In this document: piece by piece, positions 52,374 through 61,259 of the stretch
How positions within the stretch are numbered: position 1 is the stretch's first letter
Layout: every line of letters begins with the position of its first letter
NCBI RefSeq assembly: GCF_001189235.2
Contig: NZ_LFIP02000004.1
Coordinates: 434,001-498,000 of the forward strand
Reading direction: 5' to 3'
Length of the DNA stretch: 64,000 nucleotides
Origin: Bradyrhizobium embrapense
GTDB lineage: Bacteria > Pseudomonadota > Alphaproteobacteria > Rhizobiales > Xanthobacteraceae
The notes under the pieces: generated by a model
The model's input: the letters and a program-made list of their open reading frames with translations, nothing else
What the model was told of the DNA's origin: nothing
Database searches by the model: none
Made by a program: the position numbers and the translations under genes

Positions 52374-52538
52374 TCAGAACCAGACGCCTTGAATGCCGAG
52401 GATGACGGCAACGAGCGAGATCAACAAACCGATGCCGGAAAACAGCGCGACCGTCACGAATTGTGCTGCGTCTGAATTTTCATTTTCGGACGTAGACGAA
52501 ACCGGGACCGGCGTCGAAATGCGGGCTGCTTTCGGCAT
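52374..52538 (-). CDS. 54-residue single-pass membrane protein
   Basis: ATG 52538 has GGAG seven bases upstream. The N-terminal half is Ser/Pro/Thr-rich (MPKAARISTPVPVSSTSENE) and the C-terminal half is one long helix (VALFSGIGLLISLVAVILGI). An in-frame extension to 52583 has no ribosome site. No family recognised. Confidence 0.72.
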   Translation of the reverse strand: MPKAARISTPVPVSSTSENENSDAAQFVTVALFSGIGLLISLVAVILGIQGVWF

Positions 52539-52696
52539 GAAGGAACTCCAAAATGATTCCGTGGTGAAAAAATCCCCGCCCATTCAGGAGTCCGGCGAGT
52601 TCGTCAAAGGTTCAATACGAGATAAGATAGCCACGCACGAAATAGTCCGGTGTGAACTGCTTCACACCGGCCGTTCGCTACAATGAGAAACAAAAT

Positions 52697-53470
52697 CTAG
52701 CCGCGATAGATCGGCGCGCCGGCGGGCGATGCGGTTGAACCGCCGTCGATGAACAGTTCCTGCCCCTGCACATGCGCCGCGTCGTCGGACGCGAGGAACA
52801 ACACAGTCTTCGAGATGTGATCGGGTTCGCCGATCCGTCCGAGCGGCGTGCTCTTGCCAATCCGCTGTTCGAACGCCTTCTCGGCCTCGGGCGTTGCGAT
52901 TGCCGCGCCCCAGATCGGCGTGCGCACGGCGCCCGGCGCCACCACGTTGACGCGGATGTTGCGCGGCGACAGTTCTGAGGCCATCACCCGGGCCATCGCA
53001 CGGACGCCGGCCTTGCTCGCCGCATAGGCCGAATAGCCGGGATTGCCGAGCACCGAAATCACCGAACCGTTGAGGATGATGGACGCGCCGTCGTTCAGAT
53101 AGGGCGCGACCGCCTGCACGGTGAAGAAGACTCCGGTCAGATTGGTGCGGATGACGTTCTCGAATGCGGCGAGCGTGGTGCCGCCGACCGGCGTCTGGCC
53201 GGGAATGCCGGCGTTGGCGAACAGCACGTCGTACTTGCCGAACTTCTCCGCGCCCTGCTTCACCGCGGCTTCCAGCGCCGCCACATCGGTGGCATCGGCC
53301 ACGACAGCGAACGCATTCGGCCCAAGCTCCCTCGCCGCCGCCGCGAGCGTTTCCTTGTTGCGCCCGGTGATGACGACCCTGGCGCCTTCGGCGACGAACA
53401 GCCTTGCTGTCGCGAGACCGATGCCGCTGTTGCCGCCGGTGATCAACGCCGTCTTGTTCGCCAGTCTCAT
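52697..53470 (-). CDS. SDR-family oxidoreductase
   Basis: Classical short-chain dehydrogenase, 257 residues. NAD(P)-binding TGGNSGIG (about 11-18), NAG loop (FANAGIPG), and catalytic YAASK (about 150) with an upstream Ser. I take ATG 53470, which has GGAGG five bases upstream, rather than the ATG four codons before it. The substrate is unknown. Divergent from an HxlR regulator with twin 16-bp repeats between. Confidence 0.92.
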   Translation of the reverse strand: MRLANKTALITGGNSGIGLATARLFVAEGARVVITGRNKETLAAAARELGPNAFAVVADATDVAALEAAVKQGAEKFGKYDVLFANAGIPGQTPVGGTTLAAFENVIRTNLTGVFFTVQAVAPYLNDGASIILNGSVISVLGNPGYSAYAASKAGVRAMARVMASELSPRNIRVNVVAPGAVRTPIWGAAIATPEAEKAFEQRIGKSTPLGRIGEPDHISKTVLFLASDDAAHVQGQELFIDGGSTASPAGAPIYRG

Positions 53471-53484
53471 GTCCGCCTCCAATT

Positions 53485-53500
53485 GGTTGCATTATTAAAC
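53485..53500. promoter_or_regulatory. operator arm, SDR side (GGTTGCATTATTAAAC)
   Basis: First arm of a 16-bp inverted repeat (15 of 16 bases symmetric with 53525-53540), 14 bp upstream of the SDR start. Confidence 0.65.
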
Positions 53501-53524
53501 TTCGTTGCCTACCTACGGCATACG

Positions 53525-53540
53525 GTTTAATATTGCAACC
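53525..53540. promoter_or_regulatory. operator arm, HxlR side (GTTTAATATTGCAACC)
   Basis: Inverted partner of the arm at 53485-53500, separated by 24 bp. Together they suit cooperative binding by a dimeric HxlR protein controlling both divergent genes. Confidence 0.65.
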
Positions 53541-53579
53541 ACACAAGCCCGTGATGGCCGAACTTTTGGAGCGCGCGTC

Positions 53580-54053
53580 GTGAAACGAACCAGCCTTGCA
53601 GGCGACAGCTGCCCGGTGGCGCGCGCTCTCGACGTGTTCGGCGACTGGTGGTCGCTGCTGATCATCCGAGATGCCAGCCTCGGCCGGCGCCGCTTCGGCG
53701 AATTCCAGGCCAGCCTCGGGCTGGCGAAGAACATCCTCGCCACCCGGCTGCGCACGCTGCTTGAGCGCGGCATCCTGAAGACGGTCCCCGCCTCCGACGG
53801 CAGCGCCTATCAGGAATATGTCCTGACGCCGAAGGGCCACGGCATCTTTCCGATCCTGGTCGCGCTCCGGCAATGGACCGAGGAGTTCGACGAGCATCCG
53901 GACGAAATCGCGACCATCATGGTCGATCGCGACAGGGGCAAACCGGTGAAGAAGCTCGCACTGTTGTCGCAGGACGGGCGGGTGCTGGGAGCGGGCGACA
54001 CGACACTGAAGCCGCGGCCTGCGCGGAAGCCGGCACGACGCGCATCAGCGTGA
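53580..54053 (+). CDS. HxlR-family transcriptional regulator
   Basis: 157 residues from GTG 53580, which has GGAG nine bases upstream. DSCPVARALDVFGDWWSLLI carries the sensor Cys and the GDWW box; FGEFQASLGLAKNILATRLR is the DNA-recognition helix; EYVLTPKGHGIFPILVALRQ the C-terminal dimer helix. A basic 20-residue tail follows. Divergent from the SDR gene, its presumed target. Confidence 0.9.
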   Translation: MKRTSLAGDSCPVARALDVFGDWWSLLIIRDASLGRRRFGEFQASLGLAKNILATRLRTLLERGILKTVPASDGSAYQEYVLTPKGHGIFPILVALRQWTEEFDEHPDEIATIMVDRDRGKPVKKLALLSQDGRVLGAGDTTLKPRPARKPARRASA

Positions 54054-54162
54054 CCACGTCATCGTGGTCCTGGCAAAAGACGCATTACTCCAAATCTCAA
54101 TTGTTGCACAACGCTGGGGCCGCGATCACGCTGCCGGCCCCGTCATCCCGCAAGACATACCC

Positions 54163-54423
54163 TCACGACAGCTTCCTGCGGCTGCGCGCGCGCAATTGCT
54201 CATCGGCCTCCAGGCGCGTCATCGCAAGCAGGTGGTCGAGGACGTCGAATTTGTGGCGCTGGGCGAGTTTGGCGAGTTCGGTCGCTGCCGCGGCGATCAG
54301 GACCAGGGCGTCATCCGGGCCGCCCTCCCCACCTGACTCGTCGCCCGCCGGTCGCCGTCGGCCGGACGGCTTGGGCTTGCGCCCGCCCCCTGTGCTGCTC
54401 AAAAGGCCTAATCCGATTCCCAT
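54163..54423 (-). CDS. conserved small helical protein, unknown
   Basis: 86 residues from ATG 54423, or 98 from ATG 54459. N-terminal Gly/Lys/Arg/Pro-rich linker (GGGRKPKPSGRRRP), then an amphipathic helical part: ALVLIAAAATELAKLAQRHK, FDVLDHLLAMTRLEADEQLR. The conserved-looking C-terminal helix pair suggests a small interaction module. No family recognised. Confidence 0.65.
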   Translation of the reverse strand: MGIGLGLLSSTGGGRKPKPSGRRRPAGDESGGEGGPDDALVLIAAAATELAKLAQRHKFDVLDHLLAMTRLEADEQLRARSRRKLS

Positions 54424-54631
54424 CCCATATATAAAGAGATACGCCCTTTCCGACCGCAACTCTAGGACGCATTTTTCAACCTTTGGGATAGAAACTCCAC
54501 AGCTTGAGCACTCCCTTCAATATCTGGCGATTTGACACCGACCGCCCCAGCACCCATGTTCGCCCCGACATGGCGGGCCGCGAGTCTAGCGGAACCCACC
54601 TTCAAGTTTTCCCGTAAGCTATTGGAATGAC

Positions 54632-57406
54632 ATGAATATCGTCATTGTGGAGTCGCCGGCCAAGGCCAAGACGATCAACAAATATCTGGGGTCCTCCTAC
54701 GAGGTCCTGGCGTCGTTCGGCCATGTTCGCGACCTCCCGGCCAAGAACGGTTCGGTCGATCCGGACGCCAATTTCCAGATGATCTGGGAGGTCGATGCCA
54801 AGGCTGCCGGCCGGTTGAACGACATCGCCAAGGCGCTCAAGGGGGCCGACCGCCTGATTCTGGCAACCGACCCTGATCGCGAGGGCGAGGCAATCTCCTG
54901 GCACGTGCTGGAGGTGATGAAGGAGAAGCGCGCGCTGAAGGACCAGAAGGTCGAGCGCGTGGTGTTCAACGCCATAACCAAGCAGGCGGTCACCGACGCC
55001 ATGAAGGCGCCGCGACAGATCGACGGCGCGCTGGTCGACGCCTATATGGCGCGCCGCGCGCTGGACTATCTGGTCGGCTTCACCCTCTCGCCGGTGCTGT
55101 GGCGCAAGCTGCCCGGCGCCCGCTCCGCCGGCCGCGTGCAGTCGGTCGCGTTGCGGCTGGTCTGCGACCGCGAGCTCGAGATCGAGAAGTTCGTGCCGAG
55201 GGAGTACTGGTCGCTGGTCGCGACGCTGCTGACGCCGCGCGGCGAAGCCTTCGAGGCCCGGCTGGTCGGCGCCGACGGCAAGAAGATCGCACGGCTCGAC
55301 ATCGGCTCCGGCGCGGAAGCCGAGGACTTCAAGAAAGCCATCGAGGCCGCGCTGTTCAAGGTCGCGACCGTCGAGGCCAAGCCGGCGCGACGCAATCCGC
55401 AGGCGCCCTTCACCACCTCGACCCTGCAGCAGGAAGCAAGCCGCAAGCTCGGCTTCGCGCCGGCGCATACCATGCGCATCGCGCAGCGGCTGTATGAAGG
55501 CATCGACATCGGCGGCGAGACCACCGGTCTGATCACCTATATGCGAACCGACGGCGTGCAGATCGATCCGTCCGCGATCACCCAGGCGCGCAAGGTGATC
55601 GGCGAGGATTACGGCAACGCGTATGTGCCGGACGCACCGCGCCAGTACCAGGCCAAGGCCAAGAACGCCCAGGAAGCCCACGAAGCGATCCGCCCGACTG
55701 ATCTGTCGCGTCGCCCGGCCGCCATCGGCCGCAGGCTCGATGCCGACCAGGCCAAGCTCTACGAGCTGATCTGGAAGCGCACCATCGCGAGCCAGATGGA
55801 ATCCGCCGAGCTCGAGCGCACCACCGTCGACATCGAGGCCAAGGCCGGCGCCCGCGTGCTGGAGCTGCGCGCCTCCGGCCAGGTCATCAAGTTCGACGGC
55901 TTCCTCGCGCTCTATCAGGAAAGCCGCGACGACGAGGAAGACGAGGATTCGCGCCGCCTGCCCGCGATGAGCGAAGGCGAGGCCGTAAAGCGCCAGAGCC
56001 TCGCCGTCACCCAGCATTTCACCGAGCCGCCGCCGCGCTTCTCCGAAGCATCGTTGGTGAAGCGGATGGAAGAGCTCGGCATCGGCCGACCCTCGACCTA
56101 CGCCTCGATCCTGCAGGTGCTGAAGGACCGCGGCTACGTCAAGCTCGAGAAGAAGCGGCTGCACGGCGAGGACAAGGGCCGCGTCGTGGTCGCATTCCTG
56201 GAGAACTTCTTCTCGCGCTACGTCGAATACGACTTCACCGCCGACCTCGAGGAACAGCTCGATCGCGTCTCCAACAACGAGATCTCCTGGCAGCAGGTGC
56301 TGAAGGATTTCTGGCGCGGCTTCACCGGCGCGGTGAACGACATCAAGGACCTGCGCGTCTCCGAGGTGCTCGATGCGCTCGACGAGATGCTCGGCCCGCA
56401 TATCTATCCGCCGCGCGCGGATGGCGGCGATGTCAGGCAGTGTCCGACCTGCGGCACCGGCCGGCTCAACCTCAAAGCCGGCAAGTTCGGCGCCTTCGTC
56501 GGCTGCTCGAACTATCCGGAATGCCGTTACACCCGCCCGCTCGCAGCCGACAGCGCCGAGAGCGCCGATCGCGTGCTCGGCACCGACCCCGACACCGGGT
56601 TCGACGTCACGGTGAAGGCTGGCCGCTTCGGGCCCTACATCCAGCTCGGCGAGCAGAAGGATTACGCCGAAGGCGAGAAGCCGAAGCGCGCCGGCATTCC
56701 GAAGGGCACCTCGCCTGGCGATGTCGATCTTCAGCTGGCGCTGAAGCTGCTGTCGCTGCCGCGCGAGATCGGCAAGCATCCGGAGACCGGACAGCCGATC
56801 ACCGCCGGTCTCGGCCGGTTCGGGCCGTTCGTGAAGCATGAGAAGACCTATGCCAGCCTCGAAGCCGGCGACGAGGTCTTCGACATCGGGTTGAACCGTG
56901 CTGTCACGCTGATCGCGGAGAAGATCGCGAAGGGCCCGAGCGGCCGCCGCTTCGGCGCCGATCCGGGCAAGCCGCTCGGCGACCACCCGACGCTCGGCGC
57001 CGTCGCGCTGAAGAATGGCCGCTACGGCGCCTATGTCGCGGCCGGCGGCGTCAACGCGACGATCCCGAGCGACAAGACGCCCGACGAGGTCACGCTTGCG
57101 GAAGCGATCGCATTGATCGACGAGCGCGCGGCCAAGGGCGGCGGCAAGAAGGCCAAGAAGGCGAAGGCGGCAAAGCCCGCCAAGGCCCCAAAAGCCAAGG
57201 CGGCAAAGGCCGAAGAGGCCGACGGCGACGCCGAGGCCAAGCCCGCCAAGAAGGCTGCGTCCAAGAAGGCCGCGGCAAAGCCGAAAACGGATGCGACCAG
57301 CAAGGCGCGCGCGCCGGTTGCTTCCGGTGCCAAGACCTCGCCTGCAAAGTCATCGGCATCAGCGAAAGCGCCCGCGAAGAAGAGCGCCGGCAAGGCACGA
57401 GGATAA
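54632..57406 (+). CDS. topA: DNA topoisomerase I
   Basis: Relaxes negative supercoils; type IA enzyme of 924 residues. TOPRIM at the start (MNIVIVESPAKAKTINKYLG) with DPDREGEAISWH acidic triad near 80-92. Catalytic Tyr in GLITYMRTDG at about 304. One C4 zinc motif at about 604-630 (CPTCG..GCSNYPEC), then two or three zinc-less topo C-terminal repeats ending near 830. The last 80 residues are Lys/Ala-rich (AKKAKAAKPAK), likely DNA-binding. Its stop abuts the rnr start codon. Confidence 0.97.
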   Translation: MNIVIVESPAKAKTINKYLGSSYEVLASFGHVRDLPAKNGSVDPDANFQMIWEVDAKAAGRLNDIAKALKGADRLILATDPDREGEAISWHVLEVMKEKRALKDQKVERVVFNAITKQAVTDAMKAPRQIDGALVDAYMARRALDYLVGFTLSPVLWRKLPGARSAGRVQSVALRLVCDRELEIEKFVPREYWSLVATLLTPRGEAFEARLVGADGKKIARLDIGSGAEAEDFKKAIEAALFKVATVEAKPARRNPQAPFTTSTLQQEASRKLGFAPAHTMRIAQRLYEGIDIGGETTGLITYMRTDGVQIDPSAITQARKVIGEDYGNAYVPDAPRQYQAKAKNAQEAHEAIRPTDLSRRPAAIGRRLDADQAKLYELIWKRTIASQMESAELERTTVDIEAKAGARVLELRASGQVIKFDGFLALYQESRDDEEDEDSRRLPAMSEGEAVKRQSLAVTQHFTEPPPRFSEASLVKRMEELGIGRPSTYASILQVLKDRGYVKLEKKRLHGEDKGRVVVAFLENFFSRYVEYDFTADLEEQLDRVSNNEISWQQVLKDFWRGFTGAVNDIKDLRVSEVLDALDEMLGPHIYPPRADGGDVRQCPTCGTGRLNLKAGKFGAFVGCSNYPECRYTRPLAADSAESADRVLGTDPDTGFDVTVKAGRFGPYIQLGEQKDYAEGEKPKRAGIPKGTSPGDVDLQLALKLLSLPREIGKHPETGQPITAGLGRFGPFVKHEKTYASLEAGDEVFDIGLNRAVTLIAEKIAKGPSGRRFGADPGKPLGDHPTLGAVALKNGRYGAYVAAGGVNATIPSDKTPDEVTLAEAIALIDERAAKGGGKKAKKAKAAKPAKAPKAKAAKAEEADGDAEAKPAKKAASKKAAAKPKTDATSKARAPVASGAKTSPAKSSASAKAPAKKSAGKARG

Positions 57407-59770
57407 GTGAAACGAAAACCCGACCATGGCTTTCCGGGCCGGGACGCCATCGTCGCCTTCATTCGCGCCAATCCTGGCAAGGTCGGCACCCGCGAGATCG
57501 CGCGCGAGTTCGGCCTGAAGAACGCCGACCGCATCGAGCTGAAGCGGATCCTCCGCGAACTCGCCGACGACGGCACAATTGCAAAACGCGGTCGCAAGAT
57601 TCATGAGCCGGCGGCGCTGCCGCCGACCGTGCTCGCCGACATCACCGGCCGCGACAGCGACGGCGAGTTGATCGCCACGCCCGCCGAGTGGGACTCCGAG
57701 GACGGCACCGCCCCGAAAATCCGCATCGAGATGCCGCGGCGGCCGAAGCCCGGCACCACCGCCGGCGTCGGCGACCGCGCGCTGCTGCGTGTCGAGGTGG
57801 TGACCGACGAGGGCGACGGCACGCCCTATCGCGGCCGCGTCATCAAGGTGATCGATCACGGGCGCACACGCATCCTCGGCATCTTCCGCCGCAACCCCGA
57901 TGGCGGCGGACGCCTGATCCCGGTCGACAAGAAGCAGGCGGGCCGCGAGCTCAACATCGCCAAGGCCGACAGCGGCGGCGCCGAGGACGGCGACCTGATC
58001 AGTGTCGACCTGGTCCGCACCCGCGGCTTTGGGCTCGCCTCCGCCCGCGTCAAGGAGCGGCTCGGCTCGATCGCCAGCGAGAAGGCGATCAGCCTGATCG
58101 CGATCAACACCCACGACATCCCGCAGGTGTTTTCGTCGTCTGCGCTACGCGAGGCGGAAGAGGCAAAACCCGCGACCTTGCAGGGCCGCGAGGACTGGCG
58201 CGAAGTGCCGCTCGTCACCATCGACCCGCCTGACGCCAAGGATCACGACGACGCCGTGCATGCCGAGGTCGACCCGGATCCGAACAACAGAGGCGGCTTC
58301 ATCGTCCACGTCGCGATCGCCGACGTCGCCTACTACGTGCGGCCCGGCTCGGCTCTCGACCGCGACGCGCTCCAGCGCGGCAATTCGGTGTATTTCCCCG
58401 ATCGCGTGGTGCCGATGCTGCCCGAGCGCATCTCCAACGATCTCTGCTCGCTGGTGCCGGGCGAGCCGCGCGGCGCGCTCGCGGTACGGATGGTGATCGG
58501 CGCCGACGGCCGCAAGCGCTCGCACACCTTCCATCGCGTGCTGATGCGCTCGGCCGCGAAGCTCGCTTACGCGCAGGCGCAGGCGGCGATCGACGGCAGG
58601 CCCGATGACGTCACCGGCCCCCTGCTCGATCCGATCCTCAAGCCGCTGTGGTCGGCCTATGAGCTGGTCAAGCTCGCACGCAACGAGCGCGACCCGCTCG
58701 ATCTCGATCTGCCCGAACGCAAGATCCTGCTGAAACCGGATGGCACCGTCGATCGGGTGATCGTGCCGCAGCGGCTCGATGCGCACCGGCTGATCGAGGA
58801 GTTCATGATCCTGGCCAACGTCGCCGCCGCGGAGATGCTGGAGAAGAAGGCGCTGCCGCTGATCTATCGCGTGCATGACGAGCCGAGCCAGGAGAAGGTG
58901 CACAACCTGCAGGAATTCCTGAAGACGCTCGACCTGCCCTTCACCAAGCAGGGCGCGCTGCGTCCCTCGCAATTCAACCGCGTGCTGGCGCAGGTCGCCG
59001 GCGAGGATTACGAGCCGCTGGTCAATGAGGTCGTGCTGCGCTCGCAGGCGCAGGCCGAATACTCCGCCGAGAATTACGGCCATTTCGGCTTGAACCTGCG
59101 CCGCTACGCGCACTTCACCTCGCCGATCCGCCGCTACGCCGACCTGATCGTGCATCGCGCGCTGATCCGCGCGCTCGGCCTCGGCGAAGGCGCCTTGCCG
59201 GCCGACGAGAGCGTGGAGACGCTGGCCGAGATCGCCGCGCAGATCTCCGTCACCGAGCGCCGCGCGATGAAGGCGGAGCGCGAGACCACCGACCGTCTGA
59301 TCGCGCATTTCCTTGCCGACAAGGTCGGCGCCTCGTTCCAGGGCCGCATCTCCGGCGTGACGCGCGCCGGCCTGTTCGTGAAGCTCGACGACACCGGCGC
59401 CGACGGCCTGATCCCGATCCGCACCATCGGCAGCGAGTATTTCAATTACGACGAAACCCGCCACGCGCTGATCGGCACGCGCAGCGGAACCATGTATCGG
59501 CTCGGCGACGTCGTCGACGTACGGCTGGTCGAGGCCGCGCCGGTGGCGGGCGCGCTGCGCTTTGAGCTATTGTCCGAGGGTCAGGCAATTCCGCGCGACA
59601 GAAAACGCGACAGCGCAGGGTCCGGGCGCCGCGCCGCAGGATTTGCCAAGGGGCCAAAAAAAGGATCGGGCAAGCAGGCGCAAAAGGAACGAAAGGCGCG
59701 CAACAAGAAGGATCGCAAGCCGGCGAAGCAAAAGTCCGGCAAATCGAAGCGAGGCAAGTCATGGACGTGA
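57407..59770 (+). CDS. rnr: ribonuclease R
   Basis: 3'-5' exoribonuclease degrading structured RNA, also linked to trans-translation (smpB is in this window). 787 residues from GTG 57407. N-terminal winged helix (about 10-70), cold-shock-like domains, RNB domain with DPPDAKDHDDAVHAE (metal-binding Asp residues, about 275), RRYAHFTSPIRRYADLIVHR at about 565, S1 domain (about 640-725) and a Lys-rich tail. Start codon follows the topA stop directly. Confidence 0.96.
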   Translation: MKRKPDHGFPGRDAIVAFIRANPGKVGTREIAREFGLKNADRIELKRILRELADDGTIAKRGRKIHEPAALPPTVLADITGRDSDGELIATPAEWDSEDGTAPKIRIEMPRRPKPGTTAGVGDRALLRVEVVTDEGDGTPYRGRVIKVIDHGRTRILGIFRRNPDGGGRLIPVDKKQAGRELNIAKADSGGAEDGDLISVDLVRTRGFGLASARVKERLGSIASEKAISLIAINTHDIPQVFSSSALREAEEAKPATLQGREDWREVPLVTIDPPDAKDHDDAVHAEVDPDPNNRGGFIVHVAIADVAYYVRPGSALDRDALQRGNSVYFPDRVVPMLPERISNDLCSLVPGEPRGALAVRMVIGADGRKRSHTFHRVLMRSAAKLAYAQAQAAIDGRPDDVTGPLLDPILKPLWSAYELVKLARNERDPLDLDLPERKILLKPDGTVDRVIVPQRLDAHRLIEEFMILANVAAAEMLEKKALPLIYRVHDEPSQEKVHNLQEFLKTLDLPFTKQGALRPSQFNRVLAQVAGEDYEPLVNEVVLRSQAQAEYSAENYGHFGLNLRRYAHFTSPIRRYADLIVHRALIRALGLGEGALPADESVETLAEIAAQISVTERRAMKAERETTDRLIAHFLADKVGASFQGRISGVTRAGLFVKLDDTGADGLIPIRTIGSEYFNYDETRHALIGTRSGTMYRLGDVVDVRLVEAAPVAGALRFELLSEGQAIPRDRKRDSAGSGRRAAGFAKGPKKGSGKQAQKERKARNKKDRKPAKQKSGKSKRGKSWT

Positions 59771-60198
59771 CACCGCCAACAGTGGTCTGGACTCGCGACG
59801 CCGCCGAGCCCGAGAAGCGCGACGTATGGACCGCGATGAAGCGCGGGTTCCTTGGGCGATGTCCGCGCTGCGGAAAAGGCAGGTTGTTCCGCAAGTTTCT
59901 CAAATGCGACGGCCATTGCCCGGTTTGCGATCTCGATTTCACGCCGCATCGCGCCGACGATCTGCCCGCCTATCTCGTCATCGTCATCGTCGGCCATATC
60001 GTGGTACCGACCGCGCTGTGGATCGAGACCGACTATTCGCCGCCGGTGTGGCTGCAACTTGCGATCTATCTGCCGCTCACGCTGTTCGCATCGCTGGCAT
60101 TGTTGCAGCCGGTGAAGGGAGCCGTGATCGGCTTGCAATGGGCCCTGCGCATGCATGGCTTTGACGAGAATCCCCCTAGCGACATCCCGCCGGTCTAG
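59761..60198 (+). CDS. DUF983 membrane protein with zinc ribbon
   Basis: 145 residues. A cytoplasmic zinc-ribbon (GRCPRCGKGRLF..CPVCDLDF, about 32-61) precedes two helices (YLVIVIVGHIVVPTALWIET and LQLAIYLPLTLFASLALLQ). DUF983 proteins are near-constant neighbours of rnr in alphaproteobacteria; role unknown, with proposals around cytochrome or membrane protein assembly. Start overlaps the rnr end by 10 bp. Confidence 0.92.
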   Translation: MDVTPPTVVWTRDAAEPEKRDVWTAMKRGFLGRCPRCGKGRLFRKFLKCDGHCPVCDLDFTPHRADDLPAYLVIVIVGHIVVPTALWIETDYSPPVWLQLAIYLPLTLFASLALLQPVKGAVIGLQWALRMHGFDENPPSDIPPV

Positions 60199-60234
60199 CT
60201 AAACCGGACGCCAAGAAGAAATGAAAGGGATGAA

Positions 60235-60984
60235 ATGACTGACGCTGCCGCCCCTGCCGCCGTCGTCCATCAGGGCGAGAAGGAAGCCGATCATCACGCG
60301 TATTTCCGGCCGAAGGATGCGGCGACGCTGATCCTGATCGATCGCTCCGGCGCCAAGCCGAAGGTCTTGGTCGGCAAGCGCCACGACAAGGTCGTGTTCA
60401 TGCCGGGCAAGTTCGTCTTCCCCGGCGGCCGGGTCGACAAGGCCGACAACCGCGTGCCGGTCGCGGCTCCAATCACGCCGGAGCTCGAAGCCAATCTGTT
60501 GAAGGGCAGCCCGAAGATCACGCCCGGCCGCGCCCGCGCACTCGCCAACGCGGCGATCCGCGAGGCCTGCGAGGAGACCGGGCTCTGCCTCGGCCGCAAG
60601 GTCGAGAAGACAATAAAGCTCGACGGCCCCTGGGCGCCGTTCGCCGACGCGGGTCTCTTGCCCGATCCGTCCGGCCTGTTCCTGATCGCGCGCGCGATCA
60701 CCCCGCCCGGCCGCGTGCGCCGCTTCGACACCCGCTTCTTCACCGCCGATGCCTCGACGATCGCGCATCGGGTCGAGGGCGTGGTGCATGCCGACGCCGA
60801 ACTGGTGGAGCTGGTCTGGGTCGAGATCGGCTCCGAGCCGCTCGCCGACGCGCATGCCATGACCAAGAACGTGCTCGCCGAGCTCGACCGCCGTCTCGCC
60901 ACGGGCCCACTCCGTCACGACGCGCCGGTGCCGTTCTTCCATTTCTACGGCGGCAAGATGCAGAAGGACGTGCTGGGGGCGTGA
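60235..60984 (+). CDS. Nudix hydrolase
   Basis: 249 residues. The Nudix box reads ALANAAIREACEETGL: the REACEETG half is intact but the first conserved Glu of G-x5-E is Arg here. The mutT-like fold continues with PWAPFADAGLLPDPSG and ends with FFHFYGGKMQKDVL. Probably hydrolyses a nucleoside diphosphate derivative; the substrate is unknown. Follows DUF983 by 36 bp, in one operon with rnr. Confidence 0.88.
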   Translation: MTDAAAPAAVVHQGEKEADHHAYFRPKDAATLILIDRSGAKPKVLVGKRHDKVVFMPGKFVFPGGRVDKADNRVPVAAPITPELEANLLKGSPKITPGRARALANAAIREACEETGLCLGRKVEKTIKLDGPWAPFADAGLLPDPSGLFLIARAITPPGRVRRFDTRFFTADASTIAHRVEGVVHADAELVELVWVEIGSEPLADAHAMTKNVLAELDRRLATGPLRHDAPVPFFHFYGGKMQKDVLGA

Positions 60985-60988
60985 GGCT

Positions 60989-61159
60989 CGTCATTCCGGG
61001 ACGACGCGAAGCGGCGAGCCCGGAATCCACTCCTCCACCAACCATGCGGCCTGATGGATTCCGGGCTCGCGCATCCAAGTCGGCTGTTGCCGACTTGGAC
61101 AAATGGCAAACGCCGAACTCGGGTAGACCCGAGTTCGGTCGGCGCGCCCCGGAATGACG
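60989..61159. repeat. 171-bp mosaic of three hairpins in an outer inverted repeat
   Basis: Outer arms CGTCATTCCGGG / CCCGGAATGACG. Inside: a 16-bp stem (61014-61029 / 61055-61070), a 9-bp stem CCAAGTCGG/CCGACTTGG (61075-61098), and an 11-bp stem CCGAACTCGGG/CCCGAGTTCGG (61113-61138). Looks like a repetitive extragenic element of Bradyrhizobium. Confidence 0.82.
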
Positions 61160-61259
61160 ATGTTGAGGGAGCCGCCAAAAACAAAATAATCTTCCCGATG
61201 GCGCGCCGCAAAGCGCCTCCCTATCTGTTCCGCTAACGACAACAACGACGGAACGGGCA

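Noticed and set aside
54602..56986. 794-codon open frame on the minus strand opposite topA
   Set aside because: High GC at third positions opens long antisense frames. Its product is a string of Arg/Leu/Glu/Ala blocks with no domain, whereas topA on the other strand is complete.
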